Shown here piece after piece: positions 36,299-46,801 of a DNA stretch of 64,000 bases. Made by a program: the position numbers and the translations under genes. Within the stretch, counting starts at the first letter, position 1, and every line of letters starts with the position of its first letter. Origin of the DNA: a beta proteobacterium KB13 (GTDB taxonomy: Bacteria; Pseudomonadota; Gammaproteobacteria; Burkholderiales; Methylophilaceae); NCBI GenBank assembly GCA_000156155.1, contig DS995299.1, forward strand, positions 707,827 to 771,826, read 5' to 3'. The notes below the pieces were generated by a model. It worked only from the letters and a program-made list of their open reading frames with translations, was not told the origin of the DNA and did not search any database.

Positions 36299-38862
36299 GA
36301 GTCTATATCCCCATCCTCTTCATCATGATGTTCGCTTTCAGCTACCTTCTCTAAACCTCTTAACTTCTCATCATCGCTAAGATTAATAAGGGTAACTCCT
36401 TGAGTGGCACGACCAAGCTCACGAATTTCACTTACTCTTGTTCTAATTAGAACTCCACCGGTCGTAATCAACATTAATTCATCATGATCGCCCACAAGTT
36501 TCGCACCAACCACCTGGCCATTTCTATCACTCACTTGGATTGCTTTAACACCTTGCGTCCCTCTTCCGGATCTTCTAAACTCTGACAGCAGTGTTCTTTT
36601 TCCATAGCCATTCTCTGTAGCCACCATAACTGACTGTGCTTCATTTTCCGCTATTAACAATGATAATACTTCACCGCCATCAGTCAGCTTCATACCCCTC
36701 ACACCCCTGGCGTTTCTTCCCATACTTCTAACATCAGATTCACCAAACCATACTGCCTTGCCGTGATTGGATACTAAAACAATATCGTTTTCACCCTTAG
36801 TTATTCCAGCACCAATTAAATAATCCCCATTGTCCAACTTAATGGCAATAATTCCTGATTTTCTTGGATTAGAGAAATCTGATAGAGGTGTTTTTTTAAC
36901 AGTTCCTTTGGCTGTCGCCATGAATATGTACTCATTATCAACAAATTCCTTGACCGTTAATATTGCATTAATTTTTTCACCAGGCATAAGTGGGAATAAG
37001 TTCACTATTGGTTTGCCACGACTGACTCTACTTCCCTGAGGAACTTCATAAACCTTCAACCAATAGACTTGCCCGCGACTTGAAAAACATAAAATATTAT
37101 CGTGGGAATTTGCAACAAACATCTGATCAATAAAATCATCATCTTTTGTTGCCGTAGCTTGCTTACCACGACCACCCCGTTTTTGAGCACGATAATCATC
37201 AAGTGCTTGAGCTTTGATATAACCAGTATGCGATAAAGTGACAACCATGTCTTGAGGTGCAATCAGATCCTCGATTGACAAATCCTCTGCATTTTCAACT
37301 ATCTCACTACGCCTGTCATCACCGTATGTTTCTTTAATTTCTTCAAGCTCAGTTTTTATAATAGAGGTTACTCGATCTGGCTTGTTAAGAATATCTATTA
37401 AATCAGCAATAACATCCATTATTTCTTTATATTCGTTAACAATCTTATCTTGTTCAAGACCTGTCAATCTTTGCAGTCTCATTTGCAGAATTTCTTGTGC
37501 CTGAATGTCAGATAACTTATAGCCATTTTCTTTTAATCCATAGACTGACAATAAACCCTCTGGCCTGTATTGTGTGGCATCTCCTTGCTTAAGCATTGAT
37601 GATACAACGCTTGATTTCCACTCTCTTTGCATTAATTCAGTCTTTGCTTCTACTGGAGAAGGGGATGATTTAATTATCTTAATCATCTCATCAACATTCT
37701 CTAATGCTACCGCTAAACCTTCAAGAATATGCCCTCTTTCTCTTGCCTTTCTTAATTCAAAAACAGTTCTTCGTGTGATGACCTCTCGCCTATGATTTAA
37801 GAAAGCGTCTAGGACTTGTTTTAGATTTAACAGCTTCGGTTGACCATCAATTAATGCCACCATGTTAATTCCAAATGAATCTTGTAATTGAGTTTGTTTA
37901 TAAAGATTATTTAAAACCACATCAGGTATTTCACCTCTTTTTAATTCAATAACAACTCTCATTCCTGATTTGTCCGATTCATCTCTTAAATCAGAAATTC
38001 CTTCAAGTTTTTTATCGTTGACTAATTCTGCAATTTTCTCGAGTAAGTTTTTCTTATTTACTTGATAAGGAAGTTCATCAATAATGATTGCCTCTCTCTT
38101 GCCCTTATCAGTTTCTTCAAAATGGGTTCTGGCCCGCATTACCACTCTGCCACGTCCAGTTCGATATCCCTCCTTAATTCCTGAATTTCCATGAATAATG
38201 CCTGCCGTTGGAAAGTCAGGACCAGGGATAAAGTTTAAAAGCTCATCAATTGATATGTTTGGGTTATCAAGAATTTCTACGCAAGCGTTGATTACTTCAG
38301 TCAAATTATGAGGGGGAATATTGGTTGCCATCCCAACAGCAATGCCAGAACTACCATTAATCAGTAGATTTGGTATTCTTGTAGGCATAATTAATGGTTC
38401 ATTTTCTGATCCATCATAGTTTGGCCCAAAATCCACAGTATCTTTATCAATATCCGCGAGGAGTTCGTGTGATATCTTAGACATCCTAATTTCTGTATAT
38501 CGCATAGCCGCGGCATTGTCGCCATCAATGGAACCAAAGTTACCTTGACCATCGACGAGCATGTATCTCAAGCTAAAATCTTGTGCCATCCTAACGATAG
38601 TGTCGTATGCGGCTGTATCTCCATGAGGATGGTATTTACCAATCACATCACCAACAATTCTTGCAGACTTTTTATATGGTCGGTTGTAGCTATTACTGAG
38701 TTCATGCATTGCATACAAGACACGTCTATGAACAGGTTTTAATCCATCTCGAACATCAGGAAGTGCCCTACCAACGATAACGCTCATGGCGTAATCGAGA
38801 TAGGATTTTTTCATTTCATCTTCAAGGCTTACAGGTAATGTTTCTTTGGCAAATTGATTCAT
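36295..38862 (-). CDS. gyrA: DNA gyrase subunit A
   Basis: Breakage-reunion subunit of gyrase, which introduces negative supercoils. The 855 residues begin with the winged-helix/tower region holding the catalytic Y122 (AMRYTEIRM). Quinolone-determining positions are T83 and D87 in [17 protein letters not shown]; Thr at 83 is a natural variant in several species and is not evidence of resistance. The C-terminal beta-pinwheel contains the GyrA box QKRGGRG. It heads the gyrA-serC-pheA-hisC-DAHP synthase operon. Confidence 0.98.
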   Translation of the reverse strand: MNQFAKETLPVSLEDEMKKSYLDYAMSVIVGRALPDVRDGLKPVHRRVLYAMHELSNSYNRPYKKSARIVGDVIGKYHPHGDTAAYDTIVRMAQDFSLRYMLVDGQGNFGSIDGDNAAAMRYTEIRMSKISHELLADIDKDTVDFGPNYDGSENEPLIMPTRIPNLLINGSSGIAVGMATNIPPHNLTEVINACVEILDNPNISIDELLNFIPGPDFPTAGIIHGNSGIKEGYRTGRGRVVMRARTHFEETDKGKREAIIIDELPYQVNKKNLLEKIAELVNDKKLEGISDLRDESDKSGMRVVIELKRGEIPDVVLNNLYKQTQLQDSFGINMVALIDGQPKLLNLKQVLDAFLNHRREVITRRTVFELRKARERGHILEGLAVALENVDEMIKIIKSSPSPVEAKTELMQREWKSSVVSSMLKQGDATQYRPEGLLSVYGLKENGYKLSDIQAQEILQMRLQRLTGLEQDKIVNEYKEIMDVIADLIDILNKPDRVTSIIKTELEEIKETYGDDRRSEIVENAEDLSIEDLIAPQDMVVTLSHTGYIKAQALDDYRAQKRGGRGKQATATKDDDFIDQMFVANSHDNILCFSSRGQVYWLKVYEVPQGSRVSRGKPIVNLFPLMPGEKINAILTVKEFVDNEYIFMATAKGTVKKTPLSDFSNPRKSGIIAIKLDNGDYLIGAGITKGENDIVLVSNHGKAVWFGESDVRSMGRNARGVRGMKLTDGGEVLSLLIAENEAQSVMVATENGYGKRTLLSEFRRSGRGTQGVKAIQVSDRNGQVVGAKLVGDHDELMLITTGGVLIRTRVSEIRELGRATQGVTLINLSDDEKLRGLEKVAESEHHDEEDGDIDS

Positions 38863-38955
38863 AATATTGACTGAAAAATGAGTTTGTTATTCCATTACAT
38901 TTTAGCACGGCTGTGCTCATTTATAGGAGGTTATTAGGCTTAGAATGAAGGTTTT

Positions 38956-40119
38956 TTAGATGTTTAAATCAGCAATAATGTCATCAATATATTCTAACCC
39001 AACAGCGATACGAACTAAACCATTATCAATGCCAGCATCATCTCTTTGTTCTTGAGTTAAGCGAGAGTGAGTTGTTGTCGCTGGATGAGTGATGGTCGTT
39101 TTTGTATCACCTAAATTAGCTGTGATGGACATTAACTTTGTTTTATTGATGATTTTCCATGCAGCCTTTTGTCCACCTTTTACAACAAATGATAAAACAG
39201 CACCGCCAGAGGATTGTTGTGCTAAGGCGGTGTTATATTGAGGATGACTTTTTAGACCGGGATAGTAAACTTTTGCAATGTTTTTATTTTTTTCAAGATA
39301 AGTTGCCAGTTTGATTGCATTATCAGATTGTTGGTCCATTCTAATTTTTAATGTTTCTAAGCCTTTTAAAAATACCCATGCATTAAAAGGACTGAGAGAA
39401 ACTCCTGAATTTCTTAAAAAGGTATAAACCTGATTCATTAGTCTTTTTTTACCAAGAACAGCACCGCCCAGACATCTTCCCTGCCCGTCTAAATACTTTG
39501 TTGCTGAATGAATAATGATGTCAGCGCCAAGATCAATTGGTTTTTGTAGGGCTGGAGTACAAAAACAATTGTCTACAATTAATTTAACCTTTTTTGATTT
39601 AGCCAATTGAGATAATTTTTTTAAGTCTACAATTTCTGTTAATGGGTTTGACGGAGTTTCTAAAAAATAAAATTTAGTATTTTTTGTAGTTGCTGCTTCC
39701 CAAGCATTCAAATCAGGTAGGTCAACAAAGCTAATATTTAGTCCCCACTTAGCTAAAAAATTATTGAACAATTGAACAGAAGTACCAAATATACTTTTGG
39801 ATACAACCACATGATCTCCAGGTTTACAAAGAGCCATAAACGTAGCCAGAATTGCAGACATTCCAGAGGACGTTGCAATACATTGCTCTGCGCCTTCAAG
39901 TGCAGCTAGCCTTTCTTCAAAAACTTTTACTGTTGGATTGGTAAATCGACTGTAGACATTCCCTGGTTCCTCACCAGAAAAACGTTTTGCTGCCTCTTGT
40001 GCATTCTTAAAAACAAAACTTGATGTAAGAAATAATCCCTCAGAATGTTCTCCAAACTGAGATCGTTCAATTCCTGCTCGTACCGAATCAGTTTCAAAAT
40101 TTTTATTTTTATTTTTCAT
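38956..40119 (-). CDS. metZ: O-succinylhomoserine sulfhydrylase
   Basis: PLP enzyme that joins sulfide directly to O-succinylhomoserine, giving homocysteine. The 387 residues are of the Cys/Met-metabolism fold, with SSGMSAILATFMALCKPGDHV, ETPSNPLTEIVDL, and the PLP lysine in HSATKYLDGQGRCLGG. It follows purF (the usual purF-metZ order) but has its own promoter and a SAM riboswitch-like leader, so it should be turned down when SAM is plentiful. The leader places the ribosome-binding site unusually far from the ATG, with a small hairpin between. Confidence 0.95.
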   Translation of the reverse strand: MKNKNKNFETDSVRAGIERSQFGEHSEGLFLTSSFVFKNAQEAAKRFSGEEPGNVYSRFTNPTVKVFEERLAALEGAEQCIATSSGMSAILATFMALCKPGDHVVVSKSIFGTSVQLFNNFLAKWGLNISFVDLPDLNAWEAATTKNTKFYFLETPSNPLTEIVDLKKLSQLAKSKKVKLIVDNCFCTPALQKPIDLGADIIIHSATKYLDGQGRCLGGAVLGKKRLMNQVYTFLRNSGVSLSPFNAWVFLKGLETLKIRMDQQSDNAIKLATYLEKNKNIAKVYYPGLKSHPQYNTALAQQSSGGAVLSFVVKGGQKAAWKIINKTKLMSITANLGDTKTTITHPATTTHSRLTQEQRDDAGIDNGLVRIAVGLEYIDDIIADLNI

Positions 40120-40121
40120 AA

Positions 40122-40136
40122 CTCTGTTTAACAGAA
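40122..40136 (-). promoter_or_regulatory. Small hairpin between metZ ribosome-binding site and start codon
   Basis: TCTGT and ACAGA pair around a TAA loop (40123-40135), extended by one T-G pair. It lies inside the 18 bases that separate GAGGA (40138-40142) from the ATG (40117-40119). Folding would shorten the effective spacing to about 5 bases, which is normal for initiation. Confidence 0.5.
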
Positions 40137-40137
40137 T

Positions 40138-40193
40138 TCCTCAGTTTAGCTAAATTATGTTTGCGCTAGCAAGCTGGTGCAAATCGACGCGAT
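40138..40193 (-). ncRNA. SAM-II/SAM-V-like riboswitch upstream of metZ
   Basis: Minus-strand leader RNA holds, in order, the conserved pieces of the SAM-II/SAM-V pseudoknot: GATTTG directly after the 5' stem strand, a loop with CACCAGCTTGC, the 3' stem strand GCGC, an A-rich linker (AAACATAA), GCTAAA, and a ribosome-binding site GAGGA at the end. The loop CCAG can pair with CTG(A)GG, hiding the ribosome-binding site when SAM is bound. The context (a methionine gene, classic for this class) agrees. The outer stem is weak (GCGT/GCGC, four pairs with one G-U), so which subclass it belongs to is open. Confidence 0.75.
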
Positions 40194-40196
40194 GTC

Positions 40197-40225
40197 ATTA
40201 TCTAAAAAAAAACTGAGTCGGTCAA
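40197..40225 (-). promoter_or_regulatory. Sigma-70 promoter of metZ
   Basis: TTGACC (40220-40225), a 17-base spacer and GATAAT (40197-40202) read on the minus strand. The -35 box directly abuts the purF stop codon. The predicted start of transcription is at the 5' edge of the riboswitch, so the aptamer would open the transcript. Confidence 0.75.
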
Positions 40226-41779
40226 CTAAAGCTCAAGAACCTCGTCGACGTCATCACTATCTTGATTGGTGATTAAATTTAAATCAAGTTGGGTAATTGA
40301 GTTTTTTGGCTTAAAGCTGGCTGATGAATCTGCCCTTACTGACTCAATCAAATTAAGATAATTTTCATCAATGTCATCCGTGACGTAACGACCATCAAAA
40401 CAAGATGCATCAAACTCAGTCAATTGTTTATTTTCTTTGGTCACGTTCTTTTTTAGGGCATCTAACTCCTGATATATCACACCATCAGCACCAATTTCCT
40501 CACAGATCTCAGCCTCTGATTTATCAAAAGCAATCAGTTCATTTCGAGATGGCATGTCAATCCCATACACATTTGGAAATTTTACTGGTGGCGCAGCGGA
40601 GGCCAGAAAAACTTTCTTTGCACCTGCGTCACGAGCCATTTCAACAATTTCTTTTGATGTGGTTCCTCTGACGATTGAATCATCGATCAGCAGCACACTT
40701 TTCCCTTTGAATTCAATTGCAATTGGATTTAATTTTTGTCTGACTGATTTTTTTCTTGTTGCCTGACCGGGCATGATAAATGTACGACCTATGTATCTAT
40801 TCTTAACAAACCCCTCTTTAAAATCTGTTTTTAACTTTTGCGCAACTTGCAAAGCTGTAGGCCTGCTGGTGTCTGGAATAGGGATCACTACATCAATCTT
40901 TTCATCTTTTAGTACAGATTTAATTTTTTCTGCTAGTGTTTCTCCCATATTTAGACGAGTTTGATAAACAGAAACCCCATCGATTACCGAATCAGGTCTT
41001 GCCAGATATACATACTCAAAGATACAAGGGCTAACTTTCTTATCACTCACACATTTTTTTGAATAAAAGTTTCCATTAAGATCAATAAATATTGCCTCTC
41101 CCGGTTCTACGTCTCTCAATAACTCAAAACCTAATACATCTAAAGCAACACTCTCTGAAGCAACAATGTATTCAGGACCATCACCCATTTCTCTTTTACC
41201 CACAACCAATGGTCTAATTCCATGGGGATCTCTAAAGGCAAGTAAGCCAAAGTTAGCAATCATGGATACAACCGCAAAAGCGCCACTACATCTGCTATAT
41301 AGAGAGGTTACAGCATCAAATATCATATCCGTTGTCAGCACACTTTTTTTAGATGAATCAACAAGCTCATGAGCCAATACGTTTATGAGAACCTCAGAAT
41401 CAGAGTTGGTATTGATATGCCTTAAATCTTGTTTAAACATATCTTGTTTTAGCTTGCTAGAGTTAGTTAAATTACCATTATGACCAAGTACAATGCCGTA
41501 GGGTGAGTTTACATAGAATGGTTGAGCTTCAGCTGCCGAAGAAGATCCAGCCGTCGGATACCTAGCATGAGCTATTCCTGCATTTCCAATCAAATTTCTC
41601 ATATGCCGGGTTTGAAATACGTCTTTTACGAGGCCATTATTTTTATGCATGTAAAATCTATTGCCGTCTGTGGTAACAATTCCGGCGGCATCTTGACCTC
41701 TATGCTGCAATACTAAAAGTCCATCATATAGCATCTGATTGACAGGGTTATTAGAAACAATTCCAATGACTCCACACAT
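40226..41779 (-). CDS. purF: Amidophosphoribosyltransferase
   Basis: First committed enzyme of purine synthesis: makes phosphoribosylamine from PRPP and glutamine. The 517 residues start MCGVIGIV, with the N-terminal nucleophile Cys2 of the glutaminase domain, and include the PRPP loop VLLIDDSIVRGTTS in the C-terminal PRTase domain. It begins on the base where cvpA ends, the conserved cvpA-purF pair. Confidence 0.98.
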   Translation of the reverse strand: MCGVIGIVSNNPVNQMLYDGLLVLQHRGQDAAGIVTTDGNRFYMHKNNGLVKDVFQTRHMRNLIGNAGIAHARYPTAGSSSAAEAQPFYVNSPYGIVLGHNGNLTNSSKLKQDMFKQDLRHINTNSDSEVLINVLAHELVDSSKKSVLTTDMIFDAVTSLYSRCSGAFAVVSMIANFGLLAFRDPHGIRPLVVGKREMGDGPEYIVASESVALDVLGFELLRDVEPGEAIFIDLNGNFYSKKCVSDKKVSPCIFEYVYLARPDSVIDGVSVYQTRLNMGETLAEKIKSVLKDEKIDVVIPIPDTSRPTALQVAQKLKTDFKEGFVKNRYIGRTFIMPGQATRKKSVRQKLNPIAIEFKGKSVLLIDDSIVRGTTSKEIVEMARDAGAKKVFLASAAPPVKFPNVYGIDMPSRNELIAFDKSEAEICEEIGADGVIYQELDALKKNVTKENKQLTEFDASCFDGRYVTDDIDENYLNLIESVRADSSASFKPKNSITQLDLNLITNQDSDDVDEVLEL

Positions 41780-42294
41780 TAGATGAGCTCCTCCGTTATG
41801 ATTGCATAGTTATATTCTACATGGGTAGACTGATAATTTGGTAAATACTCCAAAACAAATGAAAATATAGGATCTAAAAGGGGAATGAGTACGGACTCTG
41901 CGGGGTCTATTAAATTTATAAAAGGAATAAGTTGATTCAAATAAAGGATAACTAAAACTATCACTAAACCTCTTGCAATACCAAAGACAAAACCAAAAAA
42001 CCTATTCACAATAGAAAGACCTGCAAGTTTTAAGATTTTACTAATTAACTTTATTAAAATTGAAGTTAATATTAAAGTAGAAACAAATATCAAAATAAAA
42101 GCCGAAATAATTAAGAAATCAGACTTATTTTCTATTGGAACGATACTCGCTAATAAGTTATCAAAGTTAGATGCCAAGTAGAAAGACAAAACTAAACCAG
42201 TAAGTGATAAGACTTCTTTAATTAATCCACGGTACACGCCATAAACCGAGGAAACGATTAATAACGTTAAGATGAAATAATCAAATGGGCTCAT
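41779..42294 (-). CDS. cvpA: CvpA family membrane protein
   Basis: Inner-membrane protein of the CvpA family, first linked to colicin V production in E. coli; recent work ties relatives to envelope stress tolerance. The 171 residues have four predicted membrane segments and the family start FDYFILTLLIVSSVYGVYRGLIKE, with a GFVFGIARGLVIV motif later. It lies between dedD (ATGA overlap) and purF. Confidence 0.93.
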   Translation of the reverse strand: MSPFDYFILTLLIVSSVYGVYRGLIKEVLSLTGLVLSFYLASNFDNLLASIVPIENKSDFLIISAFILIFVSTLILTSILIKLISKILKLAGLSIVNRFFGFVFGIARGLVIVLVILYLNQLIPFINLIDPAESVLIPLLDPIFSFVLEYLPNYQSTHVEYNYAIITEELI

Positions 42295-42749
42295 GAATTA
42301 TATTTTTTTATAATCCCGCTAAATTTATTAGTCTTTAAAATTTCAAGAGCACTTTCTGCTTCACCATAAGACTCGAAAATCCCAGTTTTAACCCGATACT
42401 TTTTTTTGCCATCAAGCACAACAGCCTCAAGTGTGCAATCAATACCTAAGGACTGTATAGAAGATAAGAGTTTAGAAGTTTTTTCTTTATCTGAAAAAAT
42501 ACCAATTTGAATAAAAAAATTATCCACTTCAAGATTTTCTGATGATTGATCAACATCATTATTAATGGAACTACCGCCTTCATCGATAAATGAAATTTTT
42601 ATGTTTTGGCTGTTAGTTGATGAGCGGTCCTCAAGAAAAAAATAAGAGAAGATAAGTAAACCTACCAATATTATTAATGCACCCAATAATCTTTTTTTTG
42701 CTTTTTTAAGCTGAATCGCTTCAGAGAAAGGATCTTCATTACTCGGCAT
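42291..42749 (-). CDS. dedD: SPOR-domain protein (DedD-like)
   Basis: Cell-division-type membrane protein. From the ATG at 42749, which has a GAGGG ribosome-binding site, it is 152 residues: a short cytoplasmic part, one membrane helix (LLGALIILVGLLIFSYFFL), a linker, and a C-terminal SPOR domain (FIQIGIFSDKEKTSKLLSSI to the end) that binds septal peptidoglycan lacking side chains. A start seven codons earlier lies deeper in folC and is less likely. The folC-dedD-cvpA-purF order supports the name. Confidence 0.85.
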   Translation of the reverse strand: MPSNEDPFSEAIQLKKAKKRLLGALIILVGLLIFSYFFLEDRSSTNSQNIKISFIDEGGSSINNDVDQSSENLEVDNFFIQIGIFSDKEKTSKLLSSIQSLGIDCTLEAVVLDGKKKYRVKTGIFESYGEAESALEILKTNKFSGIIKKYNS

Positions 42750-43947
42750 AATTACCCTCAAAAATCTCACTAATTACATAAAAACTTCCGAACACGACTA
42801 TTCTATCATCATTTAAAGCCTTATTTAATGCTAACTCATAAGCTCTTTTAATAGAATCTGCAGAATCAAAAATATAATTATTCTTCTGAAGGTGTTGTTC
42901 AATTAAAGATAATTTTTGCGCTCTTGGACTACTAAGCTCTGAAATCAGCCATTCGGAATCATAAGTAAATTTTTCAAATAATTGAATAATTGATGAGATA
43001 TCTTTATCTTTTAAAGCTGAAAATACAAAGTAAGTTTTTTTATTACCGAGTTTTAAAAGGGAGTGAACTAAATTTTTTACGCTATCAAGGTTATGAGCCA
43101 CATCGATTATAACTTCAGGTTTTGTAGAAATTCTATGAAACCGTCCAAAAAAATCCTGCTGCAACAATTCCTCTTTTAAATTAGAAGTAAACTCAGTTAA
43201 TCCAAGCTGATGGAGGGAAAAAATTGCACACGAAAGATTCTTTTGTTGGACATAAGTTAATTGGCTTTTATCGAATGGGATAATGTTGCTATCGAAGTCT
43301 TTATTAAAAAAATAAGGAATTGAATTAATTTCTGATGCTTGGTTTTTTAAAATATCAATACAATTTTCATCCCCTATGACACAAGGTTTAGTTGCCCTCA
43401 TTACACCTGATTTTTCAACTGCTATCTTCTCCAATGTATCCCCTAAATATTCAGTATGATCCAATCCGATTGATGTGATCACAGAAATATCAGGTTCAAA
43501 AGCATTCACAGCATCAAGTCTACCGCCTAAGCCCACTTCCAATATAGCGATATCAATATTGTGATTATCAAATATTAATATAGCTGCTAATGTGGTAATC
43601 TCAAAAAAGGTAAGTGAATCACTATCATCAAAACCTAAAATATATTCCAAAGATTGAAGAATTTCAGATTCGGAACACTTTTCACTATTAATTACAATTC
43701 TTTCGTTAAAATCAAAAAAATGAGGTGAGGTATATAGACCAATTTTATAATTACTATGTTTTAAAATTTGGTTAATATAAAAGCACACGCTGCCTTTTCC
43801 ATTTGTTCCAGCAACAGTAATGATTTTAAAATTTGGGTTAAGAGTGAGTTTTTGTTTGAATTCCTGAACTCTTTTTAATGACAAATCAATTGGATTGCTA
43901 TGCCGAGTTTCCAGACTTTTGAGAAGGAGATTTAATTTTTCCTTCAA
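42739..43947 (-). CDS. folC: Folylpolyglutamate synthase / dihydrofolate synthase
   Basis: Mur-ligase-fold enzyme that adds glutamate to dihydropteroate and to folates. The 402 residues contain the P-loop VAGTNGKGS (45-53), TSPHFFDFNERI, EVGLGGRLDAVN and DVAHNLDSV motifs. It is placed 3 bases after accD, the common accD-folC pair, and overlaps dedD. Confidence 0.96.
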   Translation of the reverse strand: MKEKLNLLLKSLETRHSNPIDLSLKRVQEFKQKLTLNPNFKIITVAGTNGKGSVCFYINQILKHSNYKIGLYTSPHFFDFNERIVINSEKCSESEILQSLEYILGFDDSDSLTFFEITTLAAILIFDNHNIDIAILEVGLGGRLDAVNAFEPDISVITSIGLDHTEYLGDTLEKIAVEKSGVMRATKPCVIGDENCIDILKNQASEINSIPYFFNKDFDSNIIPFDKSQLTYVQQKNLSCAIFSLHQLGLTEFTSNLKEELLQQDFFGRFHRISTKPEVIIDVAHNLDSVKNLVHSLLKLGNKKTYFVFSALKDKDISSIIQLFEKFTYDSEWLISELSSPRAQKLSLIEQHLQKNNYIFDSADSIKRAYELALNKALNDDRIVVFGSFYVISEIFEGNYAE

Positions 43948-43950
43948 GAA

Positions 43951-44802
43951 TTATTTATGCAGTTTAGAGATTATATTAACAAGTGATTTTCGCATTTCTC
44001 TTCGATCAACAATAAAATCAATTGCGCCATGTTCTAGCAAAAATTCTGCTCTTTGGAATCCAGTCGGTAATTTTTCTCTAACAGTTTGTTCGATAACTCG
44101 CGGGCCAGCAAAACCAATTAAGGCATTAGGCTCAGCAATAATAATGTCGCCAAGCATAGCAAAACTTGCAGACACTCCACCCATAGTTGGGTCAGTTAAG
44201 ATTGAAATGAAAGGAATTTTCTCTTTACTTAACTTAGTTAATGCAGCGCTTGTTTTAGCCATTTGCATTAGGGAAAAAAGACCCTCCTGCATCCTTGCGC
44301 CTCCGCTGGCGGAGAAACAAAGAAAAGGTGTTTTATTCTCAATGGCATAATCAATAGCACGCACAAATTTCTCACCAACGACAGACCCCATTGATCCGCC
44401 CATAAAGGAAAATTCAAATGCAGCAGCTGTTATATTCAAAGACTCAATTTTTCCATTAATTACGATTAATGCATCTGCAGTTTTGTGTTTGTCCTGTGCC
44501 TCCTTAAGTTTTTCATCATAGGGTTTTGAATCAACAAACCGAAGTGGGTCTTTGGGTAAGATGTCTGTAAAAATTTCGCGCTGACCTATGGAATCAAATA
44601 GCAGCTTTAATCTCTCTCTAGCAGGGAGTCTATGATGGTGATCACATTTTGGACACACATAAAGATTTTTTTCTAAGTCACTATTATAAAGTGTAGTTTG
44701 GCATGAACTGCATTTATGCCACACTCCATCAGGAACTCTCTTTTTTTCAGAACCAACAATTCTTTTAATTTTAGGAGGAATGACGTTCTTTAACCAACTC
44801 AT
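43951..44802 (-). CDS. accD: Acetyl-CoA carboxylase, carboxyltransferase beta subunit
   Basis: Part of the enzyme that makes malonyl-CoA for fatty acids. The 283 residues carry the N-terminal zinc ribbon (C31, C34, C50, C53) and the crotonase-like carboxyltransferase core ([36 protein letters not shown]). It starts on the base after trpA ends. The partner accA is not in the window. Confidence 0.98.
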   Translation of the reverse strand: MSWLKNVIPPKIKRIVGSEKKRVPDGVWHKCSSCQTTLYNSDLEKNLYVCPKCDHHHRLPARERLKLLFDSIGQREIFTDILPKDPLRFVDSKPYDEKLKEAQDKHKTADALIVINGKIESLNITAAAFEFSFMGGSMGSVVGEKFVRAIDYAIENKTPFLCFSASGGARMQEGLFSLMQMAKTSAALTKLSKEKIPFISILTDPTMGGVSASFAMLGDIIIAEPNALIGFAGPRVIEQTVREKLPTGFQRAEFLLEHGAIDFIVDRREMRKSLVNIISKLHK

Positions 44803-45594
44803 TTAAATGGCCTCGCGAATAGATTTAATAATCTTTGAAATATTTTCCAGCATATTATCTAGATTAGATTTTTCAATCTCTTGAATAATTCTGCTACCAA
44901 TGACAATGGCGTCAGAAAAGCTGGCAACGGCTTTTGCTGTTTCTGGATCCCTTACTCCGAAACCGACACCAACTGGTAAATCCGCTAATGACTTAATTTC
45001 AGCGACACGGTGTTTCACTTGGTCAATATCGATATTTTGAGCACCTGTGACACCCTTCAAAGAAACGTAATATAAAAAACCAGTAGCTTGTTTGATGATT
45101 TGTTTAATTCTTTCTTTCTCAGTCGTGGGTGCTAACAAAAAAATGGCATCAATGTCATTTTCTCTTAGTTTAGTGACATATTCTTTAGACTCTTCATGTG
45201 GGTAATCGACTGTAATAATTCCATCTATATCAGCCTCTTTGCATAATCTTAAAAACTCATCTAAACCAATTGCCTCAATAGGGTTGGCATATCCCATCAA
45301 GATAAGTGGAGTGTCTTGGTCGGAGCTTCTAAATTCTTTTGCTATTTCAAATGTTTTTCTTATTCCAACATTGTTTGCTAGCGCCCTTTCGCTTGCCCTT
45401 TGAATCACAGGTCCATCTGCCATTGGATCCGAAAATGGGATGCCTAGCTCAATCATGTCCGCGCCTGAATCTACCAGCTGATGAAGAATTTTTTTAGTCA
45501 TTTCAACAGATGGATCACCAGCAGTGATAAAAGGGATTAATGCTTTTTTATTATTAGATTTTAATAATGAAAATGTTTTTGTAATTCTACTCAT
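44803..45594 (-). CDS. trpA: Tryptophan synthase alpha subunit
   Basis: Cleaves indole-3-glycerol phosphate to indole, which is channelled to TrpB. The 263 residues hold the catalytic E49 (DMIELGIPFSDP) and the DGIITVDYPHEE aspartate, plus the phosphate-binding GVGFGVRDPETA. It follows trpB by 4 bases in a trpF-trpB-trpA cluster that lacks the other trp genes. Confidence 0.98.
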   Translation of the reverse strand: MSRITKTFSLLKSNNKKALIPFITAGDPSVEMTKKILHQLVDSGADMIELGIPFSDPMADGPVIQRASERALANNVGIRKTFEIAKEFRSSDQDTPLILMGYANPIEAIGLDEFLRLCKEADIDGIITVDYPHEESKEYVTKLRENDIDAIFLLAPTTEKERIKQIIKQATGFLYYVSLKGVTGAQNIDIDQVKHRVAEIKSLADLPVGVGFGVRDPETAKAVASFSDAIVIGSRIIQEIEKSNLDNMLENISKIIKSIREAI

Positions 45595-45598
45595 GATT

Positions 45599-46801
45599 TT
45601 AAATTTTTATACCGGCAATATTAGCTACTGTATTAATGTCTTTATCCCCTCTTCCAGAAAGATTTACCAAAATTGTTTTGTCTTTAGGGAGCTCCTTTGC
45701 CAGTTTTTCTGCATAAGCAATAGCATGGCTTGTCTCGAGTGCAGGGATAATACCCTCTGTTTTACATAGATTGTGGAAGGCTGCAAGAGCCTCATCATCA
45801 TTCACGGCCACATACTCGGCTCTGCCAGTATCTTTAAGCCACGAGTGTTCTGGACCAACACCTGGGTAATCTAAACCTGCTGAAACAGAATGTGTCTCTA
45901 TAATTTGGCCCTCTTCATTTTGCATCATGTAAGTTCTATTCCCATGAAGGACTCCTACCGGACTATTTGCAGTTAATGGAGCTGCATGTTTACCTGTATC
46001 AATACCATGTCCTGCTGCCTCAACACCAATCAATCTAGTTTCTTTATATGGAATATATGGATAAAAAATACCCATCGCATTTGAACCACCACCAACGCAT
46101 GCAATAACTGCGTCAGGCTGTTTACCTTCCAAATCATCCATTTGTCCAATAGCCTCTTTGCCAACAACAGAATTGAAGTCCCTGACCATCATTGGATATG
46201 GATGAGGGCCAGCAACTGTACCTATTATATAAAAAGTATTGCTGACATTTGTTACCCAGTCTCTAAGTGCTTCATTAAGCGCATCTTTTAGAGTTTTTGA
46301 TCCACTCTCAACAGGTACTACTTTAGCTCCCAATAGTTTCATTCTATAGACATTCGGGCTTTGTCTTTTAACATCTTCAGCGCCCATATACACCACACAT
46401 TCAAGTCCAAGACGAGCAGCTATAGTCGCTGTAGCCACGCCATGTTGACCTGCTCCAGTTTCAGCAATAACCCTGGGTTTACCCATTTTTTTTGCTAACA
46501 AAGCCTGTCCTACTGTATTGTTCACCTTATGAGCACCTGTATGGTTGAGGTCTTCTCTTTTGAAATAAATTTTTGCCCCACCAATTTTATAAGTTAGCCT
46601 CTCAGCAAAATAAATTGGGCTCGGTCTGCCAACAAAATGTTTTAAGTCGTGATGAAATTCATTTAAGAACTCTTTGTCGTCCTTGAACTGGTTATACATT
46701 TCTTTGAGTTCATCAAGTGCCTCAATTAATGTTTCAGCTACAAACGTACCACCATAGGGGCCAAAGTGACCATTTTGATCAGGGAAATTATAATTATCCA
46801 T
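45599..46801 (-). CDS. trpB: Tryptophan synthase beta subunit
   Basis: PLP enzyme that joins indole and serine to tryptophan. The 400 residues have the PLP lysine K92 ([15 protein letters not shown]), the ETGAGQHG loop and the phosphate-binding GGGSNAMG. Start and end of neighbouring genes overlap or nearly touch (trpF by 8 bases, trpA by a 4-base gap), indicating co-transcription. Confidence 0.98.
   Translation of the reverse strand: MDNYNFPDQNGHFGPYGGTFVAETLIEALDELKEMYNQFKDDKEFLNEFHHDLKHFVGRPSPIYFAERLTYKIGGAKIYFKREDLNHTGAHKVNNTVGQALLAKKMGKPRVIAETGAGQHGVATATIAARLGLECVVYMGAEDVKRQSPNVYRMKLLGAKVVPVESGSKTLKDALNEALRDWVTNVSNTFYIIGTVAGPHPYPMMVRDFNSVVGKEAIGQMDDLEGKQPDAVIACVGGGSNAMGIFYPYIPYKETRLIGVEAAGHGIDTGKHAAPLTANSPVGVLHGNRTYMMQNEEGQIIETHSVSAGLDYPGVGPEHSWLKDTGRAEYVAVNDDEALAAFHNLCKTEGIIPALETSHAIAYAEKLAKELPKDKTILVNLSGRGDKDINTVANIAGIKI

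Noticed and set aside
36295-38862. Thr83 in GyrA as quinolone resistance
   Set aside because: Thr at this position is a normal wild-type residue in several bacteria, and Asp87 is intact, so no resistance claim is justified.
38904-38917. Hairpin AGCAC/GTGCT between gyrA and metZ as terminator
   Set aside because: The stem is only 5 bp with no proper T run on the minus strand. It may be part of the gyrA promoter region (TGCTAAAAT resembles an extended -10 box), but evidence is too thin.
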